In this document: piece by piece, positions 55,477 to 64,000 of the stretch
Position numbering within the stretch: the stretch's first letter is position 1
How the letters are laid out: every line of letters begins with the position of its first letter
Assembly (NCBI GenBank): GCA_030765725.1
Contig: JAVCDF010000008.1
Location: forward strand, 45,791-109,790
DNA from: Candidatus Chlorobium antarcticum
GTDB lineage: Bacteria; Bacteroidota; Chlorobiia; Chlorobiales; Chlorobiaceae
DNA length: 64,000 bases
Direction of reading: 5' to 3'
The notes under the pieces: model-generated
Told to the model about the DNA's origin: nothing
Database searches by the model: none
What the model saw: the letters and a program-made list of their open reading frames with translations, nothing else
Made by a program: the position numbers and the translations under genes

Positions 55477-56579
55477 AGGTTCTGTTTGCAGGCGGGGGAA
55501 CGGGAGGCCATCTCTATCCGGCCGTGGCCATGGCCCAGGAGCTGCAGCGGATGGTGCCCGGCGTCGGCATACTCTTTGCCGGTACCTCTCGGGGCATTGA
55601 AGCCCGAGAGATTCCCAGGCTTGGATACCGCCTCCACCTCCTTGAGGTGCGTGGCCTTAAACGGGGACGAAGCCTGAAAGATATGGCATCAAATATCGGT
55701 GTTGTCGCTGATTTTATTGGCGCTCTTGCCGGAGCGGTAGCGCTTGTGGGTAAGGAGCGCCCCGATGTTGTTGTGGGAACAGGGGGATTCGTCAGTGCGC
55801 CGGTGCTTTTTGCCGCCCAGCTGCTCGGCAGAAAGACGCTGATTCAGGAGCAGAACGCTTTCCCTGGCGTTACGACACGGCTTCTTTCAGCTCTGGCCAG
55901 CGAGGTGCAGCTTTCCTTTGAGGAGGCGGGACGGTATCTGCCGAAAAAAAAAGGAGTCATGATATCGGGCAATCCCGCCCGTTCGTTTGAGCTGGTGGAC
56001 GCAGCTGCTGCCCGGGAGCATTTCGGTCTTGACCCCTCCCGCCCGACGCTTCTGGTGTTCGGCGGCAGCCGCGGCGCCCGTTCCATAAACAATGCGGTGC
56101 TTCGGAATCGTGAGCTGTTCGGGAGAGCAGCCAATATCCTCTGGCAGACCGGATCACTCGACTTTGAGCGGATAAGTGACGCCTGCACCCCCTCAAGGCA
56201 TCTACAGGTGGTTCCTTATATTGAGAATATGGGGATAGCATACAGCGCCACAGATCTGGTGCTCTGCAGGGCGGGAGCCTCAAGCATTGCGGAGCTGACC
56301 AATCTTGGCAAGCCCTCGGTGCTCGTACCCTATCCCTTCGCAACGGGCGACCATCAACGCCATAATGCGCGCTCTCTTTTGCATTCCGGGGCAGCAGCGG
56401 TTATTGAGGATTCCGTTCTCGAGTCCCCAGAGTCGGCCGCCACTATCATGGAGCTTCTTCATGACAGTACAGGCAGAAGCGCTATGGGAAAAGCGGCAAG
56501 GGCTCTCGGGGTTCCCGATGCAGCCCACCGTCTGGCCCTACGGATTATCAGTCTTGCAGGAACAAAACAAGGGAGTTGA
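55473..56579 (+). CDS. murG: UDP-GlcNAc:lipid I N-acetylglucosaminyltransferase
   Basis: 368 residues. [20 protein letters not shown] at the N-terminus, [32 protein letters not shown] and [21 protein letters not shown] are the MurG landmarks. It converts lipid I to lipid II at the inner membrane surface. ATG overlaps the ftsW stop by 4 bases. Confidence 0.96.
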   Translation: MKVLFAGGGTGGHLYPAVAMAQELQRMVPGVGILFAGTSRGIEAREIPRLGYRLHLLEVRGLKRGRSLKDMASNIGVVADFIGALAGAVALVGKERPDVVVGTGGFVSAPVLFAAQLLGRKTLIQEQNAFPGVTTRLLSALASEVQLSFEEAGRYLPKKKGVMISGNPARSFELVDAAAAREHFGLDPSRPTLLVFGGSRGARSINNAVLRNRELFGRAANILWQTGSLDFERISDACTPSRHLQVVPYIENMGIAYSATDLVLCRAGASSIAELTNLGKPSVLVPYPFATGDHQRHNARSLLHSGAAAVIEDSVLESPESAATIMELLHDSTGRSAMGKAARALGVPDAAHRLALRIISLAGTKQGS

Positions 56580-56584
56580 GCGCA

Positions 56585-57994
56585 ATGGAGCTGGGAAAGA
56601 CAAAACGGGTGCATATCGTCGGTATCGGTGGCGCAGGAATGAGCGCCATAGCCGAACTGCTGCTGAAGTCGGGGTTTGGGGTTTCGGGCTCCGATCTTTC
56701 CGCAGGCGAAGTTACCGAAAAGCTTACGGCGCATGGTGCTACCATTTATCTGGGGCATCAGGCATCCCAGGTTGAGGCGTGTGATGTTGTGGTCTACTCT
56801 TCTGCGGTGAAGCCGGAGGATAATGTTGAAATAGCTGCGGCAATGCAGGCGGGGATTCCTGTTGTAAAGCGGGATGAAATGCTTGGCGAACTGATGCGTT
56901 ACAAGTCCGGCATTTGCGTTGCCGGCACCCATGGCAAAACAACGACTACGGCCATGGTGGCCACCATGCTCATTGAGGCGGGAGAATCGCCGACGGTGAT
57001 GATAGGGGGGATTTCCGACTACCTGAAAGGAAGTACCGTTGTTGGCTCGGGAAAGTACATGGTTATTGAGGCTGACGAGTTTGATCGTGCATTTCTGAAG
57101 CTCACGCCCACTATTGCCGTACTCAACAGCCTTGAGGCCGAACATATGGATACCTATGGCACGCTTGATGAGCTGAAAGAAGCGTTTATTTCCTTTGCCA
57201 ACAAGGTGCCCTTTTATGGTCGGGTGATCTGCTGCGTTGACTGGCCGGAAATTCGCAGGATCATCGGCTCCCTCAACCGCCTCTACACCACTTTCGGTAT
57301 TGACGAGCCCGCCGATGTTTCAGCCACAGACATTGTGATGACCGACGGGAGGACAACTTTTACCGTGCATGCTTTCGGCGAGAGCTACCCGGGAGTTACC
57401 ATTGCCGTGCCGGGGAGGCACAATGTGCAGAATGCCCTTGCGGCTTTTGCGACCGGCCTTGAGCTTGGTCTTGACCCGGCGAAGCTTGTCCATGGGCTTG
57501 GTCGATATAGCGGTATGCGCCGGAGGTTCCAGATAAAGTACAGCAACGGACGGGGACTTATGGTTGTGGATGATTATGCGCACCACCCCTCGGAAGTAAA
57601 AGCTACGGTCAAGGCGGCCAGAAACGGATGGCCTTCGGCGCGCATTGTCGCCGTTTTTCAGCCGCACCTGTTCTCCCGCACCCGCGAGTTTGCGGCCGAG
57701 TATGGCTGGGCGCTCTCGCGTGCCGATATGGTTTATGTGGCGGACATCTATCCTTCGAGGGAAAAAGCGGAGGATTTTCCCGGAATGGATTCTGGAATGG
57801 TGGCGGTTGCCGTTACGAAGGCTGGAGGGAAGCATGTTCTTCATGCGCCCGATTCCCGGGAACTGAAGCGGTTGCTTCTTGAAGAGGCTGCCGGTTCGGG
57901 GCCGGAGGGTATGATACTGCTTTTTATGGGGGCTGGCGACATTACTGCCATGGCTGCAGATGTTGCTGACTGTTCCGGAAAAGAAAATTCTTGA
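56585..57994 (+). CDS. murC: UDP-MurNAc:L-alanine ligase
   Basis: 469 residues. [20 protein letters not shown]-loop [15 protein letters not shown], and [17 protein letters not shown] are typical of MurC. GGGAG at a 9-base distance supports the ATG at 56585; the open frame starts at a TTG at 56576. No murB or ddl gene lies between it and ftsQ, unlike in many bacteria. Confidence 0.95.
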   Translation: MELGKTKRVHIVGIGGAGMSAIAELLLKSGFGVSGSDLSAGEVTEKLTAHGATIYLGHQASQVEACDVVVYSSAVKPEDNVEIAAAMQAGIPVVKRDEMLGELMRYKSGICVAGTHGKTTTTAMVATMLIEAGESPTVMIGGISDYLKGSTVVGSGKYMVIEADEFDRAFLKLTPTIAVLNSLEAEHMDTYGTLDELKEAFISFANKVPFYGRVICCVDWPEIRRIIGSLNRLYTTFGIDEPADVSATDIVMTDGRTTFTVHAFGESYPGVTIAVPGRHNVQNALAAFATGLELGLDPAKLVHGLGRYSGMRRRFQIKYSNGRGLMVVDDYAHHPSEVKATVKAARNGWPSARIVAVFQPHLFSRTREFAAEYGWALSRADMVYVADIYPSREKAEDFPGMDSGMVAVAVTKAGGKHVLHAPDSRELKRLLLEEAAGSGPEGMILLFMGAGDITAMAADVADCSGKENS

Positions 57995-58039
57995 TGTTTT
58001 TTGTGATATGTTGGAATAAAACCGAAACGGCTGTTTCTT

Positions 58040-58831
58040 ATGGGTGATTCCGCGGGGTCAGGGCTCTCTGCCGGTGGCGGATGGAAGGCTTTTCTGCTGG
58101 TGTTCTTTCCTGTCATGCTGGTACTTGCCTGGCTCTCAATCGGCGCTGCAGAGTGGCAGAAAGATGTACGGATCCGTAGCGTTTCAGTGGACGGGGCGGA
58201 GCTTGTGTCATCCGCGGCGGTTGGAAAGGGTCTTCAGGGATTGATCGGAAAAAACATCAGGGAAGTTGATACAGAGGGTGTGGAGAAACGGGTTTCCGGA
58301 ATTGCCTGGGTGAAGCAGGTCAGGGTGGGATGGGAGCTGAACGGGGTTCTCCGTGTTGTTGTAGTGGAGCGGGTTCCTCTGGCTGAGGTTTTTTTTGAGG
58401 GGGGGCGATTCGTGATGGACACCGAAGGAGTGCTTCTGCCTCCGCCCGCAGGGTTCGGGACGCGGGTTCAGGGTCTGGTGAGGGTTTCAGGTTTTCCTTC
58501 AACCTCTTTGAGGGAGAAGGGGTTCCTTCGAGTTGATGGGGAGAGCCTTGCTCTTGTCAAGGGTTTTTCAGAGGCGATGTTCGGGGTTCCAGAAGCGGCC
58601 ATTCTTGTTCGTGAACTCCATCTCGAAAGGGCAAACGGGAGCTGGTTTTCGGTTGCTGGCGACCCGGCCCGGTTTATTGTTGGCAATGACGGGGACTTCA
58701 AGGAAAAGTTGAAAAAATTCGGGATATTCTGGCAGTTGGTCATATCCAAAAAAGGGTATGGTTGCTACAGGTCGGTGGATCTGCGGTTTAGAGACAGAGT
58801 GTTTGCTATAGATGCAGTTGCTGAGCCGTAA
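58040..58831 (+). CDS. ftsQ: FtsQ/DivIB-like division protein
   Basis: 263 residues. A membrane helix (about 16-37), a POTRA domain (about 44-113; IRSVSVDGAELVSS, GIAWVKQVRV, LRVVVVERVPLAEV) and a C-terminal beta domain. Sequence plus position between murC and ftsA supports FtsQ, which links FtsL/FtsB to the divisome. Confidence 0.85.
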   Translation: MGDSAGSGLSAGGGWKAFLLVFFPVMLVLAWLSIGAAEWQKDVRIRSVSVDGAELVSSAAVGKGLQGLIGKNIREVDTEGVEKRVSGIAWVKQVRVGWELNGVLRVVVVERVPLAEVFFEGGRFVMDTEGVLLPPPAGFGTRVQGLVRVSGFPSTSLREKGFLRVDGESLALVKGFSEAMFGVPEAAILVRELHLERANGSWFSVAGDPARFIVGNDGDFKEKLKKFGIFWQLVISKKGYGCYRSVDLRFRDRVFAIDAVAEP

Positions 58832-58874
58832 ATAGAGCGGGTCAAATGGGAAAATTCATGCATGGAAGAGAATA

Positions 58875-60167
58875 ATGCCTACTAACGATATTGCGATTGG
58901 TCTTGACATAGGAACAACCAAGGTATGTGTTGTTGTTGCCGAACGCGACGGCCGCGGTCAGCTCAATCTTCTCGGCAAGGGCCATGCGGACTCGGAGGGG
59001 CTGCAGCGTGCAACGGTCGTCAATGTTCAGAGGACGGTTGAAGCCATCAGGGAGGCCGTTGCTGATGCCGAGCAGGAGTCGTCCATTACGGTTGGTCCTG
59101 TCAATGTTGGTATTTCGGGAACCCATGTGCACTGCATCACAAGCGATGCGGAAATCAGCATCAACCAGACCGGACTTGTTTCCGAGTCGGATGTGCGGCG
59201 CTTCCTGCAGAAAGCCAGGGCCAACATCCGTTATCTCGACATGGATAACGAGATAATCCATGTCATTCCGCAGTCATTCACCGTTGACGACCAGGAGGGG
59301 CTTCCCGACCCGATAGGCCTTGCAGGAACAACCATGAAGGGCAGTGCCTTCATAGTTGTCGGGCAGAAAACCAAAATCAGAAATATCCGCGAGTGTGTAG
59401 AGAAGGCGGGGCTGCAGGTGGGTTCCATGACATTCGAGCCGATTGCTTCCGGGCTTGCCGTACTCAAAGAACGTGAAAAACGCGGTGGAGCTGCTGTTAT
59501 AGACATAGGCGGCGGAACGACGGAGGTTGCCGTCTATCTGAACGGGGCTCTGCATCATTCTGCGGTTATCAAGATTGCCGCCAATGATGTGACCCAGGAT
59601 ATCACCCACGGTGTCAGGACGCTCTATGAGGTGGCTGAAGAGATGAAGCTGACGCATGGTTTTGCCTACCTCGCTGAAGGTATCGAGGATGAAGAGCTTG
59701 TGGTGGCGGGTGTTGAGGGGCGTCCTGAAAAATACTTCCCTAAGCAGTCGCTCACCATGATTATTGAGGCGAGGATGATGGAGATTTTTGAAATGGTTCG
59801 TGATGTGTTGCGGGAGTCGGGACTTTATGACTCTCTGAATGCTGGAGCCATCATTACCGGCGGGGGTTCGCTTCTGCCCGGAACCGCTGAACTCGCATCG
59901 AGAATTCTCGGGCTTGATGTTCGCGTGGGATATCCTGAAGGTGTATCGGGGGGAATCAGGGGGTCGGTCGACAGTCCCGTTTATGCTACGGTTATGGGGC
60001 TTGCCGCCCGTGTGTTTGAGTATCCGATTTCGGAAGAGAAGCCGCCTGGAAGAGATGGTGTGACTCCGCTTTCCCCGGAACCACATCCCGGAACAGAGAC
60101 CCCTGAGGGCGCTGGGAGGGGTAAAGGAATTGTCGATTTTTTCAAAAAAGTATGGGATCAGCTATGA
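58875..60167 (+). CDS. ftsA: Cell division protein FtsA
   Basis: 430 residues, actin-like fold. IAIGLDIGTTKVCVVVAE (phosphate 1), VIDIGGGTTEVAVY (phosphate 2) and GAIITGGGSLLPGTAEL (adenosine) are present. A Pro/Glu-rich linker leads to a C-terminal amphipathic helix GIVDFFKKVWDQL that anchors FtsZ filaments to the membrane. ftsZ follows after 42 bases. Confidence 0.95.
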   Translation: MPTNDIAIGLDIGTTKVCVVVAERDGRGQLNLLGKGHADSEGLQRATVVNVQRTVEAIREAVADAEQESSITVGPVNVGISGTHVHCITSDAEISINQTGLVSESDVRRFLQKARANIRYLDMDNEIIHVIPQSFTVDDQEGLPDPIGLAGTTMKGSAFIVVGQKTKIRNIRECVEKAGLQVGSMTFEPIASGLAVLKEREKRGGAAVIDIGGGTTEVAVYLNGALHHSAVIKIAANDVTQDITHGVRTLYEVAEEMKLTHGFAYLAEGIEDEELVVAGVEGRPEKYFPKQSLTMIIEARMMEIFEMVRDVLRESGLYDSLNAGAIITGGGSLLPGTAELASRILGLDVRVGYPEGVSGGIRGSVDSPVYATVMGLAARVFEYPISEEKPPGRDGVTPLSPEPHPGTETPEGAGRGKGIVDFFKKVWDQL

Positions 60168-60209
60168 ACTTTCGGAAGAATCTCCCCCCGCCAGAGGAGG
60201 GTGCTGCAT

Positions 60210-61487
60210 ATGTCGTTTGAACTTGATCCGGGTCTGTTCGACAGTGAACAGGGAACGGGTGTGACCATCCGCATTGTTGGTGTGGGAGGGTGCGGCGGTA
60301 ACGCCGTCAACAACATGATAGAGCGGAAGATCGAGGGTGTTGAATATGTTGTGTTCAATACCGACAAGCAGGCGCTTCTCAATTCAAAGGCGCCCCTGCG
60401 GGTGGCCATCGGTAGGAAGGCCACCGGCGGTTTGGGGGCAGGGGCCGATCCCGCCAAAGGCCGCCAGGCAGCCGATGATGACCGTGAACTGATTGCCGAG
60501 CAGCTCAAGGGGGCCGACATGGTCTTCATTGCAGCCGGCATGGGCAAGGGGACGGGTACCGGAGCAGCACCCGTCATTGCATCCATTGCCAAGAACATGG
60601 GGATCCTTACCATAGGCGTTGTTACCCGGCCGTTCCGGTTTGAGGGCAAAGTAAAGGCTGAAATTGCCGATGCGGGTATTGCGGAGCTTCGGAAATACAT
60701 TGATACCCTCATTCTCATTGAGAACGAGAAAATCCTCAGTATTGCCGAAGAGGGCGTCAGTGCCACCGATGCCTACAACATGGCCAACGATGTGCTCTAC
60801 CGTGCGGCAAAAGGAATTGCAGACATTATTACCAGCCATGGGCATATCAATGTGGATTTCGCCGATGTGAAGAGCATTATGTCGGGGGCCGGTGATGCTG
60901 TTATGGGGTCGGCTGCGGCTGCCGGAGAGCGCCGGGCCCTGAAGGCGGCTTCGGACGCACTTGGAAGCCCCCTGCTCGAAGGGGTCTCCATCGGCGGTTC
61001 TAAAGGGGTGCTTGTCAACATCTCCGGACAGGTGAGCATGCGCGACCTTGAGGATGCTATGAGCTACATTGAGGAGCAGGTTGGCGGCGAGGCAAAAATC
61101 ATCAACGGTTATGTTGATGAGGAGCAGGTTGGCGGGGAGATACGGGTGACGGTTATTGTGACCGGATTCAGCCGCAAGCCGCAGGTTTCCGACCCCACGC
61201 CGATAAAGGAACCGGAGCCGGTTCCGGTAGGCGGGCGGATTACGTCGCTCGGGGCTCAGGGGGTTTCATCCATGGGACGGCAGGCCGAGGATCTCAGCAT
61301 TCCCGCTTACAGACGAAAAAATATCAGTATCCGTGGTCCTTATGATGCGCCAGAAGGAAGTTCCGCCGGGCATGAGGATCGCTTTGAACCGTTCCGTCCC
61401 GGCGGACAGTGTGACCATGAAGATATAATTCAGAAGGGCCAGTCAGATCTTCCGGCCTATCTTCGCCGAAATATCAACGGGATCTGA
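60210..61487 (+). CDS. ftsZ: Cell division protein FtsZ
   Basis: 425 residues. [18 protein letters not shown], then the GTP G-box as [12 protein letters not shown], where the usual second Gly of GGGTGTG is Lys113, and the T7 region NVDFADVK. The tail has two similar peptides, [11 protein letters not shown] (360-371) and the terminal DLPAYLRRN; one such peptide is normal for binding FtsA and other partners. The ATG at 60210 has AGGAGG 9-10 bases upstream; GTG at 60201 is the other candidate. Confidence 0.95.
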   Translation: MSFELDPGLFDSEQGTGVTIRIVGVGGCGGNAVNNMIERKIEGVEYVVFNTDKQALLNSKAPLRVAIGRKATGGLGAGADPAKGRQAADDDRELIAEQLKGADMVFIAAGMGKGTGTGAAPVIASIAKNMGILTIGVVTRPFRFEGKVKAEIADAGIAELRKYIDTLILIENEKILSIAEEGVSATDAYNMANDVLYRAAKGIADIITSHGHINVDFADVKSIMSGAGDAVMGSAAAAGERRALKAASDALGSPLLEGVSIGGSKGVLVNISGQVSMRDLEDAMSYIEEQVGGEAKIINGYVDEEQVGGEIRVTVIVTGFSRKPQVSDPTPIKEPEPVPVGGRITSLGAQGVSSMGRQAEDLSIPAYRRKNISIRGPYDAPEGSSAGHEDRFEPFRPGGQCDHEDIIQKGQSDLPAYLRRNINGI

Positions 61488-61512
61488 TGCGCGCGTTTCT
61501 GGCAGACAATAC

Positions 61513-62814
61513 ATGTTGATGAATTACAGTGCGCTTTCCGCCGAGGCCGCAGTGGCATGGATCAAGTCGGGCGACCGCGTTTTCCTGCATACCGCGGCAG
61601 CAACTCCCCACCGGCTTATAGACGCAATGGTCGGGAGGGCGAATGAGTTGAGAAATGTTGAAATTGTGAGTTTGCATACGGAGGGCGAGGCATCATATGT
61701 GCGTCCCGAGTTTCAGGAGAGTTTCCGTCTGAACTCTCTTTTTGTTGGTAAAAATGTTCGTTCTGCGGTGCAGAACGGCGATGCCGATGCCATTCCTGTG
61801 TTTTTGAGTGATGTCCCCTCCCTGTTCCGCAACGGGATTCTTCCGCTTGATGTAGCCCTTGTGCATGTGTCGCTTCCCGACCGTCACGGGTTCTGCTCTC
61901 TTGGTGTGTCGGTGGATGCTGCTCTTGCCGCGGTTCAGAATGCCCGCTTGGTGATTGCGCAGGTTAACCCCAACATGCCCAGAACGCATGGAGAGGGGAT
62001 GCTGCACATGAGCCATATTGATGCAATGGTAAGTGTTGACGATCAGCTGCCCGAGACCCCTGCCCATCCCCTGACCGATGTTGAGCTCCGCATCGGACAG
62101 CATATCGCTGGAATCGTAGAGGACGGAGCGACCCTGCAGATGGGTATTGGCGCCATTCCCGATGCCGCCCTTGCCGCACTTTCCGGTCACCGGGACCTTG
62201 GCATCCATTCGGAGATGTTTTCCGACGGTGTGGTAGAGCTTGTTGAAAAGGGGGTGATTACCGGTAGCAAAAAGAAGACTCATCAGGGTATTATTGTTGC
62301 AAGTTTCCTTGTGGGCACCCGCCGCCTTTTTGATTTTGTTGATGACAATCCGCTTGTTGAGATGTTTCCTTCCGATTATGTGAACGACACCCGTGAAATC
62401 CGGAAAAACCCGAAGGTAACGGCTATCAACAGCGCTATTGAAATTGATATGAGCGGCCAGGTGTGCGCCGACTCGATTGGTCAGAAGCATTTTTCAGGGG
62501 TGGGGGGACAGATGGATTTTATCCGCGGAGCGGCCCTTTCCGAAGGGGGAAAGCCAATTATAGCCCTCCCCTCAACCACGCGCAGAGGCGAGTCGAGAAT
62601 TGTTCCCCGCCTCAAGCCGGGTGGCGGTGTAGTGACCACGAGGGCACATGTGCAGTATGTGGTTACGGAGTACGGCATTGTCAACCTGCATGGAAAGAAT
62701 CTCCGGCAGCGGGCCGAGGCACTTGCCAGCATTGCCCATCCGGATTTCCGTGAGGATATTGCCCGTGAAGCTCATGCCGTCTACGGCTCGGGCTGCAGGG
62801 TTATGGTTGAATAG
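61513..62814 (+). CDS. Acetyl-CoA hydrolase/transferase family protein (4-hydroxybutyrate CoA-transferase-like)
   Basis: 433 residues. The active-site Glu234 lies in IHSEMFSDGVVELVEKG and the oxyanion loop is GIGAIPDAAL (211-220). Late motifs GQMDFIRGAALSEGGK and VTEYGIVNLHGKNLRQRAEAL are typical. Members move CoA between acetate, succinate, butyrate or 4-hydroxybutyrate, or hydrolyse acetyl-CoA; the substrate cannot be read from the sequence. It follows ftsZ by 25 bases and ends at a strong terminator. A second ATG is at 61519. Confidence 0.88.
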   Translation: MLMNYSALSAEAAVAWIKSGDRVFLHTAAATPHRLIDAMVGRANELRNVEIVSLHTEGEASYVRPEFQESFRLNSLFVGKNVRSAVQNGDADAIPVFLSDVPSLFRNGILPLDVALVHVSLPDRHGFCSLGVSVDAALAAVQNARLVIAQVNPNMPRTHGEGMLHMSHIDAMVSVDDQLPETPAHPLTDVELRIGQHIAGIVEDGATLQMGIGAIPDAALAALSGHRDLGIHSEMFSDGVVELVEKGVITGSKKKTHQGIIVASFLVGTRRLFDFVDDNPLVEMFPSDYVNDTREIRKNPKVTAINSAIEIDMSGQVCADSIGQKHFSGVGGQMDFIRGAALSEGGKPIIALPSTTRRGESRIVPRLKPGGGVVTTRAHVQYVVTEYGIVNLHGKNLRQRAEALASIAHPDFREDIAREAHAVYGSGCRVMVE

Positions 62815-62839
62815 CTCTCGTTCGGAGCTCCGCTTCAGA

Positions 62840-62886
62840 CTGAAAAACAAAAAGGGCTCCCTATGGGAGCCCTTTTTGTTTTTCAG
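62840..62886. terminator. Symmetric bidirectional terminator between the CoA-transferase gene and bchU
   Basis: A 22-bp perfect stem with a 3-base loop; the arm includes AAAAAGGGCTCCC, so each strand has a T-run after its GC-rich part. It separates two convergent genes. Confidence 0.93.
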
Positions 62887-62919
62887 CTGTGCCGTCCCCG
62901 AGTCAGGGGTCGTGCGTTT

Positions 62920-63942
62920 TCAGGCAGGTTTTACGGCCTGGCAGAGGAGATGGTCGTAGCGCCTGGTGAGGCTGACCTCGGTGAAGCCGATTTCCGCAAG
63001 AATCTCCCTGTAGCTTTCCTGCGACTTGAATCCCAGAACTGAAAAGGGCAGGCCTGCTCCGAGGATGTAGTGGCTCAGGTAGTCGAAATTTGGTTCCTCG
63101 GGATTATCGACAATCATGTCGAGAATAAGTATTTTTCCTCCTGCAGGGATCGCGTCATAAGCTTTGCGGCACATCATGCCGGTCAGCTGTTCGTTGGCCG
63201 AGTAGAGAATTCGGCAGAACATGACCGCATCTGCAGATGGATAGGTGTCTTTGTAGATGTCGACAGCCGCACCTTTCAGCCTGCCTCCGACGCCCTGGGC
63301 TTCCGCATTTTCATCAACCAGGCCGATTGCTCCCGGAAGGTTAAGTATGGTGGAGTTGAGTGTGGGATACTTTTTTAGAAGCGCAGCGGAGATGTCTCCT
63401 ATTCCTCCACCTACATCAACAAGAGCTTTTGTGTCAGAGAGCTGCGCCTCTTCAAGGAGCAGTTTGATGGCAAAATAGGCGTTGCTGCGGTGGATCTCTT
63501 CAAAGTAGAGGTTGTCCTCTCTGGATATCGGGGGATAGGGAACCTCTGCGCGGAACTCATGTTTTCCTCTTACGGCGTCGGCAATTTTCAGGTAGTAGTT
63601 TTCTGACAGATGTGCCATGGCTTTTGCTACGGGCACCATATACATGTTCGGTTGGTTCGGGTGGGGTACGAACATCGCTTCCGCAAGAGGGGTCAGGCTC
63701 CATTGTCCGTCTGTTTCAAGCGTGATGCCAATCTGCCGCAGTGCTTCAAGCAGCATGACGAATCGTGAGGGGATGGCATCGCAGTCAGCTGCCAGTGTTT
63801 CGGCGCTTTTGGGCGAGCCCGCCATATGCGAAAAGAGGTCCAGCTCGATTGCGGCCTTGAAGCAGCCGAATTCAACGAGCCCCTTGAAGGTGAGTTCGTT
63901 GGCTCTTTCGTAATGCTTCAGAAGGATGTTGTCATTCATCAT
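62920..63942 (-). CDS. bchU: Bacteriochlorophyllide C-20 methyltransferase BchU
   Basis: 340 residues from MMNDNILLKHYERANELTF. The AdoMet fold VDVGGGIGDISAALLKKYP and the stretches VPYPPISREDNLYFEEIHR, FCRILYSANEQL and DYLSHYILGAG match the green sulfur bacterial BchU as I recall it. BchU methylates C-20 of the chlorin ring; strains with it make bacteriochlorophyll c or e, while its loss gives d. The reading frame is intact. An in-frame ATG at 63975 or one at 63939 is also possible. It lies next to the ftsZ region with no other pigment gene in view. Confidence 0.9.
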   Translation of the reverse strand: MMNDNILLKHYERANELTFKGLVEFGCFKAAIELDLFSHMAGSPKSAETLAADCDAIPSRFVMLLEALRQIGITLETDGQWSLTPLAEAMFVPHPNQPNMYMVPVAKAMAHLSENYYLKIADAVRGKHEFRAEVPYPPISREDNLYFEEIHRSNAYFAIKLLLEEAQLSDTKALVDVGGGIGDISAALLKKYPTLNSTILNLPGAIGLVDENAEAQGVGGRLKGAAVDIYKDTYPSADAVMFCRILYSANEQLTGMMCRKAYDAIPAGGKILILDMIVDNPEEPNFDYLSHYILGAGLPFSVLGFKSQESYREILAEIGFTEVSLTRRYDHLLCQAVKPA

Positions 63943-64000
63943 TGTGGTAATTGCTATGGTTAAAAGGTGCTTCATCCTTCCATCAGGTACACGCAGATGC

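Noticed and set aside
59274..60086. 270-codon open frame on the minus strand
   Set aside because: Shadow of ftsA; no coherent protein features.
61693..62490. 265-codon open frame on the minus strand
   Set aside because: Antisense to the CoA-transferase gene; His/Asn-rich shadow composition with no recognisable motif.

Overview
The window reads as a core chromosomal segment of a green sulfur bacterium (family Chlorobiaceae, Chlorobium/Pelodictyon type). Three gene groups support this. There are bacteriochlorophyll genes: bchP near 9.3 kb and the C-20 methyltransferase bchU near 63 kb, the latter closely resembling the Chlorobaculum tepidum enzyme as I recall it. There is a flavocytochrome c sulfide dehydrogenase pair (fccA-fccB, 22.9-24.6 kb). 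There is also a bacterial family-B DNA polymerase next to mnmG. I cannot fix the species from the sequence alone. No insertion sequence, prophage, CRISPR array or defence island was seen; nearly every base belongs to a conserved housekeeping gene or a short intergenic region.

Layout. 0-4.4 kb: the tail of a dodecin gene, a FadL-type outer-membrane protein with an apparent C-terminal frameshift, GTP-dependent PEP carboxykinase and a TlpA-like thioredoxin. 4.4-11.2 kb (mostly +): tRNA-Thr(CGT), atpD-atpC, an LD-carboxypeptidase, clpS, glycyl-tRNA synthetase, bchP and a membrane protein that looks like a DUF2499-DUF3593 fusion. 11.2-16.7 kb: ctpA, dapD and RNase E/G on the minus strand; rnhB and yraN on the plus strand. 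16.7-24.9 kb: gyrB, then surA, secF, secD, fccB and fccA on the minus strand. 24.9-30.7 kb (+): mnmG, a perfect parS site, polB and a flavodiiron protein.

30.7-35.5 kb is the replication-origin region: dnaA-dnaN-recF-dciA on the minus strand, with clusters of DnaA-box-like 9-mers (NTRTCAACA) on both sides of dnaA, and the rpmH-rnpA-yidD-yidC-PAP2-rlmD run leaving divergently. 40.2-44.7 kb (minus strand): a YkvA-like protein, a rhomboid protease, pgk, mltG, chorismate mutase and a NYN-domain protein. 44.8-61.5 kb (+) is a complete division and cell wall cluster: mraZ-rsmH-ftsL-ftsI-murE-murF-mraY-murD-ftsW-murG-murC-ftsQ-ftsA-ftsZ. Many junctions overlap by a few bases, and there is a likely MraZ operator at its head. 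61.5-64 kb: a CoA-transferase/hydrolase, a strong symmetric terminator and bchU.

As a whole the segment ties chromosome replication and segregation (oriC, parS, dnaA/dnaN/recF/dciA/gyrB), protein export and membrane insertion (secDF, yidCD, surA), envelope synthesis and division (the mur/fts cluster, mltG, LD-carboxypeptidase) to photosynthetic pigment and sulfide metabolism. The items most worth a second look are the bchP-linked membrane fusion protein, the dispersed DnaA boxes, parS beside mnmG, the MraZ operator, a lysine in the FtsZ G-box together with a duplicated FtsZ tail motif, and the acidic insertion in the RNase E/G S1 domain.
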